Assembly: GCA_028023455.1 (NCBI GenBank)
Contig: JAQFVV010000001.1
Span: 22,521,401-22,585,400 of the forward strand
Direction: 5' to 3'
Source of the DNA: Epiperipatus broadwayi
Lineage: Eukaryota; Onychophora; Udeonychophora; Euonychophora; Peripatidae
Length of the DNA stretch: 64,000 nucleotides
Shown: one piece after another, positions 38,446-50,408 of the stretch
Layout: each line of letters starts with the position of its first letter
Position numbering within the stretch: position 1 is the stretch's first letter
Program-made: the position numbers and the translations under genes
Notes under the pieces: generated by a model
Told to the model about the DNA's origin: nothing
Database searches by the model: none
The model's input: only the letters and a program-made list of their open reading frames with translations

Positions 38446-38604
38446 CAGATGGAAGACGAAGAGATGACCAAACATCCTGAGCTCCCCAATTAGCTGATAA
38501 TGGAGGACAGTTAATAACAGGATAGGTTGTATTTCCAGATGTTACTGGTCCTAGACCATTGCTACATCCAGCAACAGCAACAAACACAGTAGGGATATTT
38601 AAAG
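38446..38604 (-). CDS. PAICS: PAICS coding exon, AIR carboxylase active-site region
   Basis: This exon of 159 bp (phase 1 at both ends) reads [20 protein letters not shown], then [16 protein letters not shown], and ends VWSSLRLPS. The AVAG..NGLGPV..GNT..PVI.CPP block is a signature of class II AIR carboxylase (PurE fold). It forms part of the pocket in which aminoimidazole ribonucleotide is carboxylated directly with CO2. The residue after AVAG is Cys here, where I recall Arg in the vertebrate enzyme; this rests on memory and is worth aligning. The acceptor is TTTTTAAG with the first base at 38604; the donor is GTATG. Junction codons (G|CT and G|GT) fit both neighbours. Confidence 0.95.
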
Positions 38605-40085
38605 CTTAAAAAGGAGTATTTAATATTAAATTATAATTATAACAAATACAAAAATTAATTGATTATATATATATCAAGATATAGTGGCCTACCTCAATCT
38701 TTAATTTATTTTATAAATATAGTAGGTAGCAGTTATGAATCAAATTTCAGTTTATTAAGTTTTATATATATATAGGTTGATATTGTATACGCACACATTG
38801 CTAAAGGTCTGCATATACAATTAAGTCAATATTATTTTATTTTAAAAAAGATTAAAAAAACTTTTATTGTGACTAAAATTATTTCAAATAAGCACAAGAT
38901 CAAAAACTTATATATGTTAATTCAAAACTGCATAATTCAGTCTTACAATTAATGAGTACATAATTCTTCATAAAGAAAACATCTTTGTCTTATATGTCTT
39001 TACTGGTTTTCTTTCATTTGTTTTATTAATTTTTGCTTAAAATAACAACATAGGATGATTTGAACAACAATTGATTCCACACATTAACTGTAAGTCATCA
39101 TTTCAAATTACACAGGAAAAATCATTTCTATATATTATGTTGAAAATTTTATAAATAGCAAAATGCTATTCATACAATCGTCACGCATTGATGTTGACTA
39201 GATGGTGCCTAATAAGAATAATAAACAAATCAAAAAATCATTATTTTTTAAAAATATATAATTATTCAATATTTAGATATTTATTCCATCATAATATATT
39301 AAATATACTTAGTTCACCCAAAAACAATTTATGAATGTAATTGAGAATATTGTAAAACATAATCAGATGTAAAACATTTATTAATAAAAGCTCTTTCCCC
39401 AAGAATTAAAGATAAAAATCATTGGATTCTGAAGTTTTGAATATATGATCAGTGGCCCAACACATATCTTGTTGAGCAGACATAATATACTGCAGACAGA
39501 AGTCTGACATTGGTATACAGTAGCAACAACCGAAATCTCTATTATGTTTTTTATAAATAGACTCATAATTATTCAATAATAATGTTCAATATTTGTGTCT
39601 TTCAGGACTACTATGGTCATGATAAATTTTCTTGTATGAAGAAATAATGAAAGCTTGCTTCAGTTATGTCCACAATCGAAGGTTTTATTTTTAAACATAA
39701 TTAATGAAATGGTATTTAATTTTATTTTGTTGTTGTAATATATAAAATCAAATGTAGGTAAATTTTATTATTTATGTACATTAAATTTTCTAACCAATGT
39801 AGATCTATATATCTAGTCAATAAAGCAATATTTTTTTAGGTATAGATTGTTATTATCGGCCATTATCATCTTAAAACACAGTTTAGGTGTACTGTTTATG
39901 ATACTTTAGTAACTAGTATTAATTTTTAAAAAAAATTCAAAAAGTTAAAAAACTTAAAATGAAATAAATATGAAATTTATACTAGTACTTATTAAGACTA
40001 TTAGACAAATCAATTACTAATATAATTTTTACTACTGTTAAACAATTCAAAGATTCACTTTACAGAAAGAAAAACTATGTCTTAC
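38605..40085 (-). other. PAICS: PAICS intron (1.5 kb)
   Basis: Phase-1 intron with donor GTAAG and acceptor TTTTTAAG. AT-rich, with short TA runs near 38662 and 38765; I see no identifiable repeat in it. Confidence 0.85.
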
Positions 40086-40263
40086 CTTCATATTCAGCAA
40101 TTATATGTAAAGTATCAGGAGATCCTTTATGCGCAGAAGTGACTCGGAGCTCACATGGGACACCAAGAGCTCTACAAGAATGCCTGATTTTCTCACAGTG
40201 ATCTATATCAGATGGTGAACCCATTAAAACAACAACTTGAGCATGAGGCTTGGGCATGAATTT
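40086..40263 (-). CDS. PAICS: PAICS coding exon, domain linker and start of AIR carboxylase
   Basis: This exon is 178 bp, entering in phase 0 and leaving in phase 1. It begins [19 protein letters not shown], continues with [17 protein letters not shown], and ends [29 protein letters not shown] is the first beta strand and phosphate-binding loop of the PurE fold, and ELRVTSAHK is its second signature. KFMPKPHAQ is the linker from the SAICAR-synthetase half. The acceptor is TTTTTTAAAG (first exon base 40263) and the donor GTAAGA. An ATG at 40255-40257 lies inside the exon and is not a start. All catalytic-loop landmarks I know for the family are present. Confidence 0.95.
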
Positions 40264-41149
40264 CTTTAAAAAATTTACAAATAAAGTTTTTTTATTACAT
40301 TTTATTTCTAAAAGACATACATTATGATATGTAAAAAATAATTATCAAACTATTATAATATGCCTATCCCAGAAAATACAATTGCTCAATAATGCATTAA
40401 AAACAAGATCATATTTTTAAACTGACTTTAATCAAATTAATTTTAGTGTCCAATCCTGATGAGCCAATTTTTTACAGCTGATGTGTTCAAATAAGTATAA
40501 AAATGGCAAACTAAAACTAAAAAAAAAATCGTTATGAAAATGTTAAATGAAAAATTAATTACTATATTTCGAATTATAAAAAGAGCAAATTTAGGATACT
40601 AAAACAATGTACTATATAATATTTTCATAAAATAAACATGTAACACTAAGGTGCTGCTTGATCTGAGAATAGATACATTCAGTGATTTCTAAACTGCTCT
40701 GAAAAACAAGGACAACAGACCAGTTTTTAAAATAAACTTCTATGTTTTAAATAAATAAAAAACAAAAGAATCACTATTAGAACAAATATTAATATAGCAA
40801 ACATTTCTGTTTTTTTTTTTTTTAAAATGTATCAAGATACACAGGGCTGTTATGGCTAGTCAACCCAAATACAAGTTCTAAATGAATTTGATGCAGTGAC
40901 GGACTTTGAGATTCAAAGTCCATGGATCGTAATCCTGCACTGCTACTTCCAGTGCTCAACTTATTATCCTGAGTAATAAACCAATCTATTATTATTATGA
41001 CCAAATAATTAATTATTCACATTACTTGATTGGGAAAAGAAAATTAGGGGATAAATACAATTAAAAAATGGCAAGAATTTTCAATCAAAATAAATTGGAA
41101 AAAAAAACAATAGATGTAAAATGATTGTTTTTATATTTTAAAATTTTTT

Positions 41150-41640
41150 GTTCAATTCGAATTTTTATCCAGTTTCTTACTTCAATTTCAATTCCTATTT
41201 TCATCCTATCATATATTTTTCCTTACTACAATCTGAGTTCCTTTTCTATTAAGTCTATAAAAATCAAATCAATAAGTAACTATATTTATTAAAATCTACT
41301 TTTTCCAGGCACATAGGCATATGCTAAACTATTTCTACTAAAAAAAAAATTTATAATTTGACCAAGTATCTATAATTGTTAACTTCTGATTCAAGACAAT
41401 TAATTTTTCTTTTCTCACTTTTTAAAAATCCACTAATCATTATACATAATCTTTTTTTTGTATGCATCTTTGGTCTTGCAGTAAAATTCTTTTATCTGAT
41501 AGCTCTTGCTTTATGTCCTGCAGCTCTGAAGTATTATTTGCAAAAGTAGCTACATCAACTGTAATATCTAGATGACTTAAGTAATGTCCATTTATTTTTA
41601 TTTGTTCTCATTTTAATCCACAAACTACTCAATATAAAAT
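41150..41640 (-). pseudogene. Degraded reverse-transcriptase remnant
   Basis: The minus strand near 41480-41580 reads VDVATFANNTSELQDIKQEL. It aligns by eye with the catalytic-box region of LINE reverse transcriptases (FADD followed by an acidic, leucine-rich helix), with the two catalytic Asp replaced by Asn. It is open for about 35 codons and then broken. Old and inactive; the limits are approximate. Confidence 0.4.
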
Positions 41641-41843
41641 GGCTATAAAAATAGTTATCATCATTAGTTAACAGCCAAAAGCCAGAATCCACATACTAAT
41701 TTAACAACTTATTTAATAAATCTTTCTATTTTTTGATCTATATTTCAAACAATCCTAACTACTGTTTTCTTTTATATTCTCAATCAATTTCTTTATTCTT
41801 CCTTGTGTTCTCTTTTATAATTTCTTTATATATATATATATAT

Positions 41844-42340
41844 TGTTAATTCTAATGTTTTCACGGATAAAAGATGTCATCCGGGTAGTGAAAAAGCTAA
41901 ATGCTGACGTTTCAGTACAATATCAAGTACCTTCCTCAGAGCGTCCTCTTTCTCAAATCATAAGAATGCATGTGAGATTTAAAATCGTTTTTATCGTTTT
42001 CTTTCTCCTCATATTTAAATTCTATTGGTTGAGAAGTTTTAAAATTTATTTTCTCTTCCAATAGTTTCCTCCAAATGTTGTTAATCTTCTTTAACTCACA
42101 CCTTTCATTTATGCTCTTGGGCCTTTTAAAAATCTCTATAGCTTCTCTTAGCAATCTCTGGTCATATTGTTCAATTTTTGCTAAAATATTTGTTTTTTCA
42201 AAATTGATATCATGATTTGTTAATTTAATATGAGAATAAATAGCTGATGAATTGGATTTTTCTCTCACTGCCAGAATGTGTTCTTCCTTTCTAATATTTA
42301 TTCTACGATTAGTCTGTCCTATATATCCCGCAAATAGTAA
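41844..42340 (-). mobile_element. Penelope-like element, 5'-truncated fragment with GIY-YIG endonuclease domain
   Basis: The minus-strand frame from about 42335 reads FAGYIGQTNRRINIRKEEH, then SNSSAIYSHIKLTNHDINFE and LLREAIEIFKRPKSIN. These are the YIG half, the R..EH block and the REAIEI helix of the GIY-YIG endonuclease found at the C-terminus of Penelope-like reverse transcriptases. The frame runs to the TAG after RKRTL at about 41936, and a hammerhead-like motif follows. The GIY half and all of the RT are missing. The fragment is bounded on both sides by (TA)n tracts (41827-41843 and 42341-42353), a common Penelope target. The frame is intact over its whole remaining length, so it is fairly young. 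Confidence 0.8.
41905..41939 (-). ncRNA. Hammerhead-ribozyme-like motif downstream of the Penelope-like ORF
   Basis: On the minus strand the order is CTGAGGA (fits the CUGANGA core), a short stem GGTAC...GTACT closing the loop TTGATATT, then GAAAC and GTC (the expected cleavage triplet). Penelope-like elements are known to carry minimal hammerhead motifs in this position. One unpaired A sits between the core and stem II, and stem III is very short. The motif may therefore be weakened or inactive. Confidence 0.5.
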
Positions 42341-44067
42341 TATATATATATATTGTAACCTCTGCTCTCTTCACTTGTTTACTTTATTAGATTTATAAAT
42401 GCCCAGGCGCCAATTCTATACAAGATAGAATAAAATTTATAATTGTAAATTGCTTTTAAACTTATTTAAAAGATTCTTATATTGTAATTATTCTATGGCT
42501 TAGCTCAGTTGAGGTTATAGGATATGATCTTCATATAGGATGCAAATAAAAGTAATAAAACATTTATTAATAACAATTCTGTAACACTAATTTAATTATA
42601 TGCCACACATTTATTTAATTATAAAACTATTGCAAAATTATCAATTATCATATTTAATATAGGATAGATAATGATGAGGATCGGGTATCTTTTTATCTAC
42701 ATCACCACCTATTCTAAGCAAAGTAGAATATATTATTAGCACTGTAATATGGTGATTTATCATCTCCAGACAGATTAAATAAATTGACTTCTACTGGCAA
42801 ATCTATATATTTTAGGACTATGCTATGTTAACCATATGTGTGTGTGTGTGGAAATGGAGAATCGAACATATATAATCAAGCAATTCATTTGGGCTTTTAA
42901 TTCATCAAAACATTTATTAAAAATTAAAAGACAAAATAAATAATAATAATAAACAAAAAAAAAATATTATTTTATGCACCTTTCTAACCAATTACATTGC
43001 TCTTATAGCAAAACCAAAATTGACTAATATTTAATATACGAATCATATATTTTTGAATATGTGTGCTTTTATAATATCTTAAATATAATGTATTTTTAAA
43101 ACATACTTTTTATTAGCTTATTTATAAACTTTGATGATGCCATAAATCAATCATCTTTTATACATATAAAAATTTATACAACACTTATCTGTTATAATCA
43201 ATGTATATACCATCTAACATTAACTATACAAAAATTATAGAAAGGCATGGGAAAACATTAACAAAACACTTACACCTATATACGTGAGTTAAATAATATC
43301 TCCAAACTCAATCTAAATAATCTAATCGTCCCTTGACCATTTCTACCTTCAACTCACATTCAATATACTTCCTATATAACGAACTTATAACAGACAAGGT
43401 TTTAATTCTTTATTTTTTTAAATAAACTTCATTAACAAAATTGAAGCATAATAAATACAATTTTTTAAAATAATAATCTATAGCATCACACACACATCTG
43501 AATATCTATAATCACCTATAATATAATTTCTAGATCATACAAAATAATAAATTATCATATTATAATGATATGAAGTTACATTGTTTTGTTTTGTTTTTTT
43601 TTAAAGAAAAAAAAAATTGGTTATACATTTTTTATAAGTAATAACGAAAATACTTATCAATATCCCATCATTACATGTTAAGTTTTTTTTAAAAAAAAAA
43701 AAAAATTCAAAGTTGAAAAAAACATACATATTAGTTTCAAAGACAACATTAAATTATAACATAAAAAAAAAAAAAAATGTCTATCCATTGTTCATTTCAA
43801 TAAAAATTTTATTAACAATAAATAGTGATTACATACTAATAAAGGATAAATAAATGAATAAATTGTACAATAATATGATTATATAATGTTCTATTTGTCA
43901 TCTGGCTAGATTATGTTATGAGAGCACAATGTTATACTCTTATGTGGTTAGGTATAGTGAAGAGATTCTAAGAACTTGTTTAATGGTATTAGCATTTTTA
44001 ATATAAACATGAATATTTTCTTTTATAATTGACTATTCTATAATGCTGGGTAGGTGGGAATTGATAA

Positions 44068-44988
44068 TCAGGAAAAGGAAAGAGCAATTAAAGACCAGGT
44101 GTCAGAAAAGACTTTACTGGAGGCAAGGAGCTGGTCACGTTTCTTGATTTTTTTGAGCGTTTGATAAAACAATGGTATGATTTGTGGCGGGGGTAATTCC
44201 ATGAGACTTTTGCATCTCACTATCCATAAGGAATAAAGGACAAAGGTAGAAAGCCTTATTATTGAAAAAAATCCATTATGAATGGCATTTTCAAGTGAGA
44301 AAATCATATCAGGTCTTATGTTGGAATTGATTATAATTATATCTTTCAGAGTTTTAAGTCTTGGGCACTGGTGTATAATATGGTCTATGGTTTCATCTTC
44401 ACGAGCACACAGACCACATATAGGGTCAATGCTGGTAAAACCTCTTCGGTGATAAAGAAACCAATTCGTGGGTAGTGCATTAAGATTTATTTTAATGATG
44501 AAGTCAAGGAATTTGGGTTCCAGACTCCATCTTTTGAAGTGTGTAATGAGTCTTTGGTTGGTTACTTTTAGGCTGGTTTTAATGGGTTGTTGATTATAGT
44601 TGATTATATTGTATGCTTCCCATAAGGTGATTTTTTGGTTAAGGTTAAAGGGTATTATCGGGTTATAAAGTTGTAGGTGTTGTATTAGGGATGCTATCCA
44701 TGAACTGGAAGAGGGTGGAGGACGATCTGTCGGTGTAATTTTTTTAATAATGTTAGAGTATCCGCAGGAGAGGATCAGATTATGTAGAGTGTTGTGGGTT
44801 TTCTGTAAAATGATTGCTTGTATTGAGTGGAATGACAGTCCATTGAACCTGCGTGGTCGTTGGATACCTCGCAAGCTAATAGCAACTGTCCTTCCTCTCC
44901 AGAGAAGTTTGGTGCATAATCGGTTAATTTTATTTCGAAACTGTTTAGACATTTTAACGAATGGAAGATAATATGAGATTTTTGGCAC
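44068..44988 (-). pseudogene. LINE ORF2 C-terminal part with zinc-binding domain (306 codons, intact)
   Basis: The frame starts MPKISYYLPFVKMSKQFR and continues LLWRGRTVAISLRG and PRRFNGLSFHSIQA. This is the usual post-RT region (LP.., W.G., GGL.. like) of non-LTR retrotransposons. Around residues 190-212, FTSIDPICGLCAREDETIDH and HQCPRL provide the C..C......H...C pattern of the reverse-transcriptase zinc-binding (zf-RVT-like) domain. The tail is basic, with KKIKKRD. The RT and endonuclease domains are absent, so it is 5'-truncated, the normal outcome of incomplete reverse transcription. No stop or frameshift interrupts the remaining part, which implies a young copy. It lies in a PAICS intron, in the gene's orientation. 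Confidence 0.8.
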
Positions 44989-47598
44989 TATCCATTGTTA
45001 AAGCATAATTTGTTAAGGATGACAATAGTCTTTTTTTTATCCTAGAATTCCGTTATAGGCGTAATAAATGACATTTGCATGCATTGGAATTATTTTGTTA
45101 TATATGCACGAATAGCAAAGTTATACAGTATAAAATTATCTTCTTGATATAAGATTAAATAGATAAACTTTTTCATTTTAAATTTTATTTTGTAGAATAT
45201 TGTCAAAAAATTCTTAAAATTGAAAATCAAGCGTTTAATTATAGCGTCTAATAAAAAACTTTTAGCTAGCTTTATTTTAAACAATTTTTCCATTTTAATA
45301 TTATTTAGCTTTGGTAATACTTTAAAATAAATCATAATAATTTAGCTTACATATCATCCAGGCATTTTGAAGATAGTGAATTTGGACCATCGTTTGGCAG
45401 AAATTTGGAGGCTGGTATCCCTCTGGGGTGTGTTTATCTCCTCATTTTTATATCATTCCAGTAGTATAATAACAAAAATTCTCCACGGGTATATTATTAG
45501 AATCCTTGCGATGTTTTTTTATATTTGTTCTAATACTCTTAGAGAGTTATTGATTCTTTTAAGTTTTTTTTACATCTTCTTCCTCGGAACTTTTTTTACT
45601 TTCCTTCAAGTTTTAAACTCTATGTCTTTCTTCACTCACGCCCTCTGTGTTTTTTTTATTACAATCAACTTTGGAAGTGTGCCAGAATTTTACTTATAAA
45701 ATTTTAACAATACAATATTTGAAATAGAATAAACATAATAATAAAAAAAAAATTAAATATCAAATATTAATTTATAAATGTTATTCACCAATATACAAAT
45801 AATCTTTATCATTTTTAAGTATAAGATTATGAACAATATATAATTAGTAAATAATAAATAAAATATAGGAAAGAAAATTCTAATTAATAATATATCTATA
45901 TTTCTGCTCATTATGACATGTAAATTTTTCTACTACATACAAACATCTCTGATGTTATTCATCCTCCTCTCCTACAACCAAACATATATAATCCAAAACT
46001 CTACCAATCAGTACACCCACTTAAAGTTTTAATTTTTTTAAATCCTAATTTTAACTAGCAAATTACATCTCAATTCATTTTTCTCAGATAATTACTTTAG
46101 CCACTGTTAGCACAAATGTGAACTTCCCACATTTCTTCCTGGTGCCAATCTGGAAGGTCACAATATATATATATATCACTCCCTTCAGGTATTCTTCTGC
46201 TTCATAACTTTCTTAATAAATAATATTTTTTCATCTATCTTTATCCTTCTAACTTAGCTTTTCCATTCTGTTTCAAATTAAAGACTTAAGTGTTTTTCCA
46301 TCCTTAATTCTCTAAACAAAATATTTAACATTAATGATCACAATAAGAGTGTATTCAGGCAATGAAAGTCTCATCATAATATCCTGATCATTATTTCCAT
46401 TGTCAGATAATTAATACTCATTTTAATTTTTTTTTGCCACATGTACCTCTAATTATTGTTTTAATCTTACTAAATGCATTTATTTCATTCCAAACTTTCT
46501 GCAAGTATCATTAATCCTATTTGAATACTTGACTTAAATTATTCTCAGTATTTTCAAATATTGGCATACCATTTAGATGAAATATTTTCTTGTCATCATC
46601 ATTAATTCCACCCTTATCAAAACAACATCAATTTATTTATACATCCAAATTAATTTTGACCAAAACATTTACATCTTTCTTTATAATTATTTTTATCTAC
46701 GAAGACTATCCAATATTACAAAAATCTTTTTCTTTATATACATTTTGGTTAGTTAAAATAAGGAAGACATCATTAAAAATATCTATAGTTACCAGTCTAG
46801 AATCAGACTTCTATAAATATGCAAGCAAGTTAGCTTTGATCCAAAATTTTATATATGTTTTTGAATCCTAGATATTTCAGTTAGTTAGTATGAAAAAACA
46901 AAAGACTGCTAAAAATGTGGGCACAAATCCAATGCTCCTTATTAAAAATAGACAGAAATTAGCTTGAAGATTTGAATATAACCTTACTATCTAGGGTCTT
47001 CTGATCATTTAAGCTTACAATAGCAGGTTCTACAATAGAATAAATAGAGTAAATTACTGCCCTAAAAATTAACAGAAAATGTTATATGATGCATTTTATT
47101 TCTTAATATATATATATATATTCTTGCTATTAAAAGGTGTGAAGGTTGCCTTGACAGCAGTTAGAAATATTGGTTGCTATATTTACTGTGAATGTTTAGG
47201 TGGTTACTGGTTGGAAACTAATTATATATATATATGTGTGTATGTATGTATGTATGTAAGTTTTCCAACTGATTTTGAAATATTAATATAGAGAATTGCT
47301 TGCAAATGTTAAGAGTAATATTCTTTCAAATACAAAATTAAATAAATAATAACTTTAGTTATTAAAAAAAAAAAGATATAAGTAAAGTGTGCATTCAGAA
47401 CATTAAAAAAACTGTAGTCTTTAACAAGATAATAAAAAAACCTCATTTCTCAATGAAAGATTATATAATATGTAAAATAAAATAAATCTGACATTTTTCA
47501 CTACTTTGTTTAATTTAGTACATGTGCATTATATATAAGAAAAGATAAATTTCATGTGTCATTATAAAAATTTGCCAGGTAATTTTAAAGTAACTTAC

Positions 47599-47768
47599 TT
47601 CAAGTTTTTCTGAAATCCATTCAAAATTTTTTTTAACTTGTTCAAGAGCTTCAGCCGTAACTTCTTTCAGTTCTCTGTAAACCTGCTTGTCCTTCATTAA
47701 ACGTTTATCTCCAGATGGCCATAATCGCCAAGAATCACTATCAATAATATCAGCAACTACAACTTCAC
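47599..47768 (-). CDS. PAICS: PAICS coding exon, end of SAICAR synthetase domain
   Basis: This 170-bp exon enters in phase 1 and leaves in phase 0. It begins [20 protein letters not shown], continues [18 protein letters not shown], and ends [13 protein letters not shown] at a perfect GTAAGT donor. D.DSWR.WPSGD and the KDKQ.YR block belong to the C-terminal part of the PurC-like half. That half joins aspartate to CAIR using ATP, the step after AIR carboxylation. The acceptor is TTTTAAG with the first base at 47768. It corresponds to roughly residues 200-260 of the 425-residue human enzyme. About 200 N-terminal residues are encoded by exons I could not find to the right and probably lie outside the window. 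Confidence 0.95.
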
Positions 47769-48629
47769 CTTAAAATAAAAAACAAGTCAGCAATAGTATA
47801 AATAAAAACAAAGATTTACAGAATATTTTAAAATTACTTTTTTATCAATTTAAAGTTTCACTTTTGTTTATGTTAAAAATCTCATTTACAAACTACCAAA
47901 AATTTCTTTAAAATTACAAAGTTAATTGAAAAATCAATATTTTACTACAAATAAACTACAAATAGTTGTTTAACTTTAATATTTCATTTTTAGTCTCTTA
48001 TTTTAATTAAGTAAAATTTCATTCCATCAAAAATATATCTATAAAAAGATGTATGGTTATGTGGTATATCCTACACAAAGATAAATTTAGTGCTGTATTA
48101 AAAGTACAAGTCCATATCAATTATCCAATAACAATAAAAAACAGAAGCAAAAAAAGACAAATCTTTGGTTGGTATTTATTAGTTTAAAAAATGTGCATAT
48201 ATATAAAATGATAAAATTTTACAGTGTTAACAAATATATAATACTTGAAGAAATAAACCATAAGAGAGAATAAAAATCAGTCAAAATATTATTGCAACTT
48301 CATTGGAATTTGGCTTATATTTGAATTTGTAACCTTGGGTTAATTTTTGCTCATTTTAACAATCTTGCAAATAAATTACCAAATATCAAATACGTAAGGA
48401 TAGATTTTTACAATGCTGAACTAATAAAAACCAATATGTAACACTTAGATTGATAAATATCTAAATGCTTGCTAAGTCAATTTGAATAAGTTGCAATAGT
48501 TGATTTGATATTTACTTTTACTTGGACAACAGACAAAGATGAATTATTTTTATCTGTATGTAATTTTGATATTAGGGAATACTGCATTAATATAGCCAGT
48601 GCTCAGAGGTTTATTGCAACAAGTATTTC

Positions 48630-48665
<36 letters not shown>

Positions 48666-48667
48666 AT
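48630..48667. repeat. (TA)n(TG)n microsatellite
   Basis: About nine TA units followed by about nine TG units, uninterrupted. Confidence 0.9.
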
Positions 48668-50408
48668 AATAACTAAAGGTGTGTGTGTGCACAATATTAT
48701 AAAACAAGATCTAATAATGCTTTAAGAAAACTTAGGATGTGAACAAAGATTGATGCTAATATTATTAATTTAATATTAATAGTTACAGCAACTTTAAATA
48801 AAACAAATTATTATGACTGATAATGTAATCCCTACAAAAAACATTTTAATTCTTTTCCTATAATTATTAAATTACAGTTAACATATATATGTACAAGTAT
48901 ATACAAGCATATTTATATATAAATTATAAAAATCCTTCATTTACTAAAACACCTATAATATTCCTTATGCTTTTCTATTTAAATATCCCTAAAATTTTAA
49001 AATTATAAAACATTCTATACAATTCTTTTTCTTTTTATTGGAAAAATTTCATCATTACATTAGCATTTTAGATAAATCAAGTTCATGTCTATAAAATTAA
49101 TTATGATTTAAATTAAGATATATGACATTGTACAATTAGAATTTTAAAAAAACTTGTCAATGTTAGCATAAATGTAACTGTTGTATTAGTATTAATAGAA
49201 TTTTGGTCAAAACATCAATATTAATAAATTTTTCCAGTTAAAAAAAAAAGTAGTGTATTTTCATATTTTTTATGACTATGAATATTTATATATAAACTAA
49301 ATTGGGTTTAACTATACTTTATAAATAATTTTATATATAGTATTATGTATAGAAATATAATATCTAAATTTTATTAATGGTATATAATATATACACGCAT
49401 AACTATAAATATGCGACTTTTTTTCGCATTAGTGAAGCTATAATTTTACTAATTTATAATAGCTTTGCTTAGCACTTTCGAGATTTCATGTTTGAATAAC
49501 CAAATTTTATAATATATATTGAGATAAAAATGTCTCTTACATGTATTACACACTTAAAAAGAAACTAACATAGTGTGTGTCATAGATTTGTGTTATCAAG
49601 GAAAAGAAAAAAATCACACTAATAAGTAATTTATAGAAATTATTAAAAAAAAAAACCCCCACTGTAGAATGACTGAAAATTTGGAAATACATAAGTAAAT
49701 AGTAATTTAAATATAAGAAAATTTCTGTGCTAGTAAAATTAGATTATTTAGTATGATTCTAATATAAAAATTATTGGTTAAATTATTTATTTTATTTAAA
49801 AAAATATGAATTGTAGAAATAAAATAAGTGCTTGCTTTATTAAGGTAATAAAAGTGAATTACTGGTGTTTATTTTAAATCAGAAAAAGTGACTAAAGATT
49901 AAATTTTAACTTTAAAAAATATTTCTATTCTTAATCAAAAGAGTGCAAAATTATGTTGTTTTTGTTTTGTGAATATAAATAGAAATACAACTATAGTATT
50001 TAAATTGGATTGTTATTATTATTATTATTAAAAATTTATTTTTACTCTTGTTTTCTGTGAAATACCTATCTAAACAATTCTTATCAATAAGCTATAAATA
50101 CTGAGTCACATGTTAATTCAGCAGCTTGAAAAGTCAAAAAGAGATTCACATACTAATAGGACTAATATGCCAATTGAAAATTTAGCTGTAAGAAAATATA
50201 AACTGACATTTATTCTCATGACAACTGTCAGGTTTACTGAATATTGCTAAGAATCAGTAGATCACTGTTGCTTTTTTGGAATTTAAATATGTATCTATCT
50301 GATGCTGATCAAGAAACCATTAACCATAACTTAGTCATTGTTTACACATTAATAAAAATATTCATCACCTAAATTATTCATACATAAAGCAAATGTATAT
50401 ATATATTG

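Larger units (their letters stand above)
40264..47598 (-). other. PAICS: PAICS intron (7.3 kb)
   Basis: Phase-0 intron with a perfect GTAAGT donor at 47598-47593. It contains an RT remnant (41.2-41.6 kb), a Penelope-like fragment (41.85-42.34 kb) and a LINE C-terminal ORF (44.07-44.99 kb). The rest is AT-rich. The segments 42.9-43.6 and 45.9-46.7 kb are G-poor on the plus strand and may be old antisense retroelements that I could not identify. Confidence 0.85.

Noticed and set aside
40255-40257. ATG in the PAICS exon as a possible translation start
   Set aside because: The exon is preceded by a good acceptor, and the reading frame continues from the upstream SAICAR-synthetase exon, so it is an internal Met.
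45367-45699. 110-codon plus-strand frame with a hydrophobic translation
   Set aside because: The hydrophobicity comes from T-rich codons (Phe, Leu, Ile). It is antisense to PAICS, with no splice or family support.
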